From Chara braunii (Eukaryota > Streptophyta > Charophyceae > Charales > Characeae), in the NCBI GenBank assembly GCA_003427395.1, contig BFEA01000064.1, positions 3,082,170 to 3,103,590 on the forward strand: DNA of 21,421 bases, given 5' to 3'. A program made the position numbers and the translations under genes. Positions 18,923-21,421 of this stretch are shown piece by piece (the first letter of the stretch is position 1; every line of letters begins with the position of its first letter). The notes beneath the pieces were generated by a model. It worked only from the letters and a program-made list of their open reading frames with translations, searched no databases and was not told the DNA's origin.

Positions 18923-19071
18923 GGGACGCTGGACCCATTTTCCAGCAGGTGCAGCTCCCCACCAATAGATTGGAGCCCCCAGAGATCCAGGTAGGAGTGT
19001 TTGCTCCTACCATCACTCCTATCTGGCATCACAAGTGGGTTTAAATTAAAAAAAAAAAATTAAAAAAAAAA
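18923..19071 (+). other. LINE 3' tail: three hairpins and A-rich end
   Basis: Stem-loop 1: 18928-18933 with 18941-18946 (GCTGGA/TCCAGC, 7-nt loop CCCATTT). Stem-loop 2: 18954-18958 with 18972-18976 (GCTCC/GGAGC). Hairpin 3: 18987-18999 with 19014-19026, 13 bp with one G-U pair, or alternatively a perfect 8-bp stem, 18990-18997 with 19004-19011. The A-rich tail is 19048-19071, interrupted by TT. The same order is found in the tail remnant at 6658. It is probably the site recognised by the LINE reverse transcriptase; the function is inferred from LINE families with recognised 3' stem-loops. Confidence 0.6.
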
Positions 19072-19074
19072 TTC

Positions 19075-19087
19075 AAATCATATCCAA
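19075..19087. repeat. 3' target-site duplication of the LINE (13 bp)
   Basis: AAATCATATCCAA, identical to 10904-10916. Three extra bases (TTC) separate it from the A tail. Confidence 0.75.
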
Positions 19088-19821
19088 AATCACGTATGTC
19101 CTTAGTGAGTGAGTCCCAGATCATCAGCTAAACAAAACCAACAAGAGCAGAATCACGGAGGTAATCACCATTAGAGCTGACAAAACCTCTCCTCCCCCAC
19201 TTCCTCAACCCTACATACCTTACCCTCTCAAACCCTTCCCCTCCGTTTTCGGGGGAAACAACAAAAAGTTAACTTTTCCCACTGCTAGCCAACGAAGCTT
19301 TCAATAGCAATACTAGCACCAAAAACTCCTACTCCGCCGTGTTCGACCCTCCCAAGGGCCAAAAAAACAGTGTGACCCCACCTCACCAAATCCGTTGGCG
19401 AGTGGCCACAGGATGTTCAAGCTTTCAAAACGTACCACACACTATTTGAGAAAGGAGGGAGGAGAACCCCATCAACCCCTATAACTCTATCACTAAATAA
19501 TCCCTCCGCGACTCCCCTAGATTAGAACGTTTCACCTAGCAGCACCACCATTCTTCGTAGTTTCGAACATAAACTCTCCCTCAAGCGATAAAGCAATCAG
19601 CAGCACAAGGAAGGGCAGCGTGAGACCAACACCTACCTCCTCTGCGTCATAGAAACATCGTACCCACCTCCTCTGCGTCTCCCTGCCTTACCTGCATAGA
19701 AGACTCCATCTGCGCTATTGCCTCTTCCCGCCCCCAACCTCATCCTGCGTGATATGCCACCGTGAGCTCGAGTTCCCACAATCCGCGTAGTAGCGCATGC
19801 CAGCGTGCCTCCATCGTGGAC
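19088..19821. other. C/A-rich stretch without recognised gene
   Basis: I see no coherent frame, RNA gene or copy of the other repeats here. A short repeat, CACCTCCTCTGCGTC, occurs near 19660 and also about 30 bp earlier in variant form. In the orientation of copy C this would be its downstream region, but it lacks the stem-loop tail of copies A and B. Confidence 0.5.
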
Positions 19822-20016
19822 CTAGCGGGCCGCATCGCTCCCGGTAGCGCTGCGCCCCCCCCCTGTCTGCCCCTGCTTCACCCTTGAGCAGTCGGCCCTC
19901 AGCATCTCACCCATCCCGCTGATTATAACCTCAGATGCACGGAAGTAGGTTTCCATGCTGGTGACAAAAGAGTTGTTGTTGTTGATGCCGTCGCTGTTTT
20001 TGTTGTCACAGTGGCC

Positions 20017-20048
<32 letters not shown>

Positions 20049-20685
20049 CATTGTTGTTGTCGTTATTGTTGTTGTCGTTGTTGTTGTTGATGTTGATGCT
20101 GTTATTGTTGTTGTTAGCTGCCGCCAACGCTGCAGGCGCCTCAATCGATGATGTCATTGATATGATCGGTATTGGCGTTGTGACCTCCATTATCATCACG
20201 GACTCCAATATCACCGGTGTCAATGTTGTTGTCGTTGTCGTTGTTATTGCTGTTGTTGTTGTTATTGATGTTGTTGTTGGTCTTGATGTTACCACTGTTA
20301 CCTCCATTGCTACGTGCACCTCCTCACGAACAATAACGCTCTCCAACCGGTCTTCGAGAAGAGCATACAGCTCGCAACCCTCATTGACGAGGGTTTTGCA
20401 GACAGCCATGATGCCATCTACCCTCCTGCAATCGATGCAGACGTCAAGCCGAGGATCCGGCCCCTCCTCCAGCTCCCAGATGATCTCCATCATGTCCTCG
20501 CTTTTATCCTTCATCCAACCAGCCAGAGAGATCGCTCCGCCTTCGACCTCTGGCTCCATTTGCAACCGCAAGGACATGTCCCACACAATCTCCTATAGCC
20601 ATCTGCATCCTTTCTCCAAGGTTATCAACCACTCGTTCGCTCCAAGACGTAGCTCCCTCTCTGAAATCTCCTCCATGGTAGTCAT
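19822..20685 (-). pseudogene. Asn-rich protein, copy C, with in-frame stop
   Basis: Read from ATG 20685: MTTMEEISERELRLGANEW, LITLEKGCRWL, then TAG at 20595-20593, then EIVWDMSLRLQ and on without interruption to 19822. It aligns with copy A through MGELQHRAEEWISTLDEGC, GGAIS (here EGGAISLAGW), ELEEGPDPRLD and VCxxL, so the stop is a lesion in a homologous frame rather than a chance boundary. The following Thr-rich and then Asn-rich part ((GTT)n on the plus strand at about 19972-20118) is shorter than in copy A. It ends FRASEVIISGMGEMLRAD, the counterpart of VRASQVIIATMGVMPQVD, and then diverges. Many differences change amino acids, so the copies are old. Confidence 0.65.
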
Positions 20686-20796
20686 GACTCGCTCAAAGAA
20701 CTGCGCCGCTTTTTTAGCAGAACCTCCAATCAATCACGGTTGGCGCTTCCCCTGTTCACGCGTCGCGAGGCGTCCACTCCACCAAACGACAGGTGG

Positions 20797-20827
20797 CACG
20801 TGGCAAGCTGAAAGCCACGGCCACGTG
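20797..20827 (-). promoter_or_regulatory. Two CACGTG hexamers upstream of copy C
   Basis: CACGTG at 20797-20802 and 20822-20827 lies in sequence collinear with 5026-5063 upstream of copy A (AGGTG-CACGTGGCAA, then TGTCGGGC). Conservation of the flank indicates that the duplicated unit extends at least 250 bp upstream of the ATG. Promoter activity is inference. Confidence 0.4.
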
Positions 20828-20984
20828 TCGGGCGCGTGAACAGGCCCAGCCGCCTGGGGGGCATGCTGGGCAAGCTGGGTGCAGCCGGCTATGTGACACC
20901 CGCGGCCTAGGCCACGGGCATTTCGGCTGCTGCGGCCGAAAAAGTCGGTCGCGGCCGCGGCCCATGAGGCCCAGTCCGCAGCCT

Positions 20985-21330
20985 GTTTTTTTCATAATTT
21001 TTTTTTTCCCCTAAAAATATGCAAAAAACAAAAAACAAAAATAGGGGTGTAGGGCTTGGAAAACCCTACAATCCTATGTTTTTTATTTTGGAATCGGACT
21101 TCGTTTGAGATTTTAAAAAAATGAAAAACGAAATTCGATTTAAACAAAATATTTAAAAAAAATAAAAAGAAAAGCAGAATTTTTTTTTTGTCATTTTTTA
21201 TCATGAGGGATATGGTCCCTACGTTGTGCTGTATTTTTTTTAGAAATGAATTTCAGTTTTTTACAGGTAAATTATGTGTTTAAAAAAAATGAAGATGCAA
21301 AAATTGAAAACAAATAAACAAAAAAAGGGT
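20985..21330. other. AT-rich stretch, no gene seen
   Basis: Poly-T and poly-A runs with short frames of Lys/Phe/Asn only. The base composition changes abruptly from the GC-rich flank ending near 20980. Confidence 0.6.
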
Positions 21331-21331
21331 T

Positions 21332-21348
21332 CGATTGATTGACTGATT

Positions 21349-21387
<39 letters not shown>

Positions 21388-21421
21388 TGTGTGTGTGTCT
21401 GTGTGCGTGTGTGTGTGTGTG
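21332..21421. repeat. GATT repeats followed by (TG)n microsatellite
   Basis: GATTGATTGACTGATTGATTG leads into TG dinucleotides with a few TA, TC and CG interruptions to the window end, which cuts the repeat. Confidence 0.95.

Larger units (their letters stand above)
10917..19074 (+). mobile_element. L1-type LINE, 5'-truncated, about 8.2 kb
   Basis: A single plus-strand element contains ORF1 (DUF4283-like plus zinc knuckle), an RNase H-like stretch, and ORF2 with APE endonuclease, reverse transcriptase and zf-RVT-like domain. A 3' region with three hairpins and an A-rich tail (19048-19071) follows. It is bracketed by identical 13-bp sequences. The 5' end falls inside ORF1 coding sequence with no untranslated leader, so the copy is probably 5'-truncated, as is common for target-primed reverse transcription. 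Both ORFs carry several stops, so it cannot move on its own. The domain set is that of plant L1 elements. Confidence 0.85.

Noticed and set aside
19955-20839. Leu-rich plus-strand frame of 294 codons
   Set aside because: It is the antisense shadow of copy C and its (GTT)n run. The homologous protein blocks (EEGPDPRLD) are on the minus strand.

Overview
This looks like nuclear, repeat-dominated DNA from a plant-lineage (streptophyte) eukaryote. The signs are a plant L1-type LINE (ORF1 with a DUF4283-like domain and zinc knuckle; ORF2 with APE endonuclease, reverse transcriptase and a zf-RVT-like C-terminus), many poly-A/poly-T tracts, long microsatellites, and a BED-like finger followed by the phrase VLVDIWNGT, which I associate from memory with expanded families in charophyte algae such as Chara. 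The species cannot be proved from the window. I see no rRNA, tRNA, CRISPR array, bacterial operon or intact conventional host gene. Layout: 1-1.9 kb holds an (AG)n microsatellite and a pyrimidine-rich tract with internal direct repeats. 1.96-2.4 kb carries a frameshifted BED-like zinc-finger gene. 3.04-5.17 kb (minus strand) is copy A of a repeated unit encoding a 426-residue Asn/Asp-rich protein of unknown function; in gene orientation it ends in a tandem 47-bp stem-loop repeat and a poly-A tail. 5.4-6.8 kb is a nest of SINE-like copies, a LINE ORF2 fragment, a 129-bp near-perfect palindrome and a LINE-like 3' tail. 6.97-8.04 kb is copy B of the Asn-rich unit, cut at its 5' side by another poly-A-tailed element. 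8.1-10.4 kb is a degenerate array of a GTTACAGGGCAAC...CCGGCCAGCGTCGTCC repeat. 10.9-19.07 kb is one large LINE, 5'-truncated and bracketed by a 13-bp target-site duplication. 19.8-20.95 kb (minus) is copy C of the Asn-rich unit, with an in-frame stop. The window ends in AT-rich DNA and a (TG)n microsatellite. How the parts relate: the LINE, the SINE-like copies, the partial tails and copies A and B of the Asn-rich unit all carry one stem-loop, GCTGGA-(7 nt)-TCCAGC, and most also carry a second, GCTCC-(about 12 nt)-GGAGC, close to a poly-A tail. Some base changes in the first stem are compensatory. The simplest reading is one LINE family whose reverse transcriptase recognises a folded 3' tail, plus short and protein-coding passengers that share the tail. 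The LINE reading frames are decayed almost entirely by stop codons (at least four in ORF1, six in ORF2) with few indels, and their catalytic residues are still readable, so this copy is recent but dead. A possible RNase H-like module lies between ORF1 and the endonuclease, an unusual place for it.
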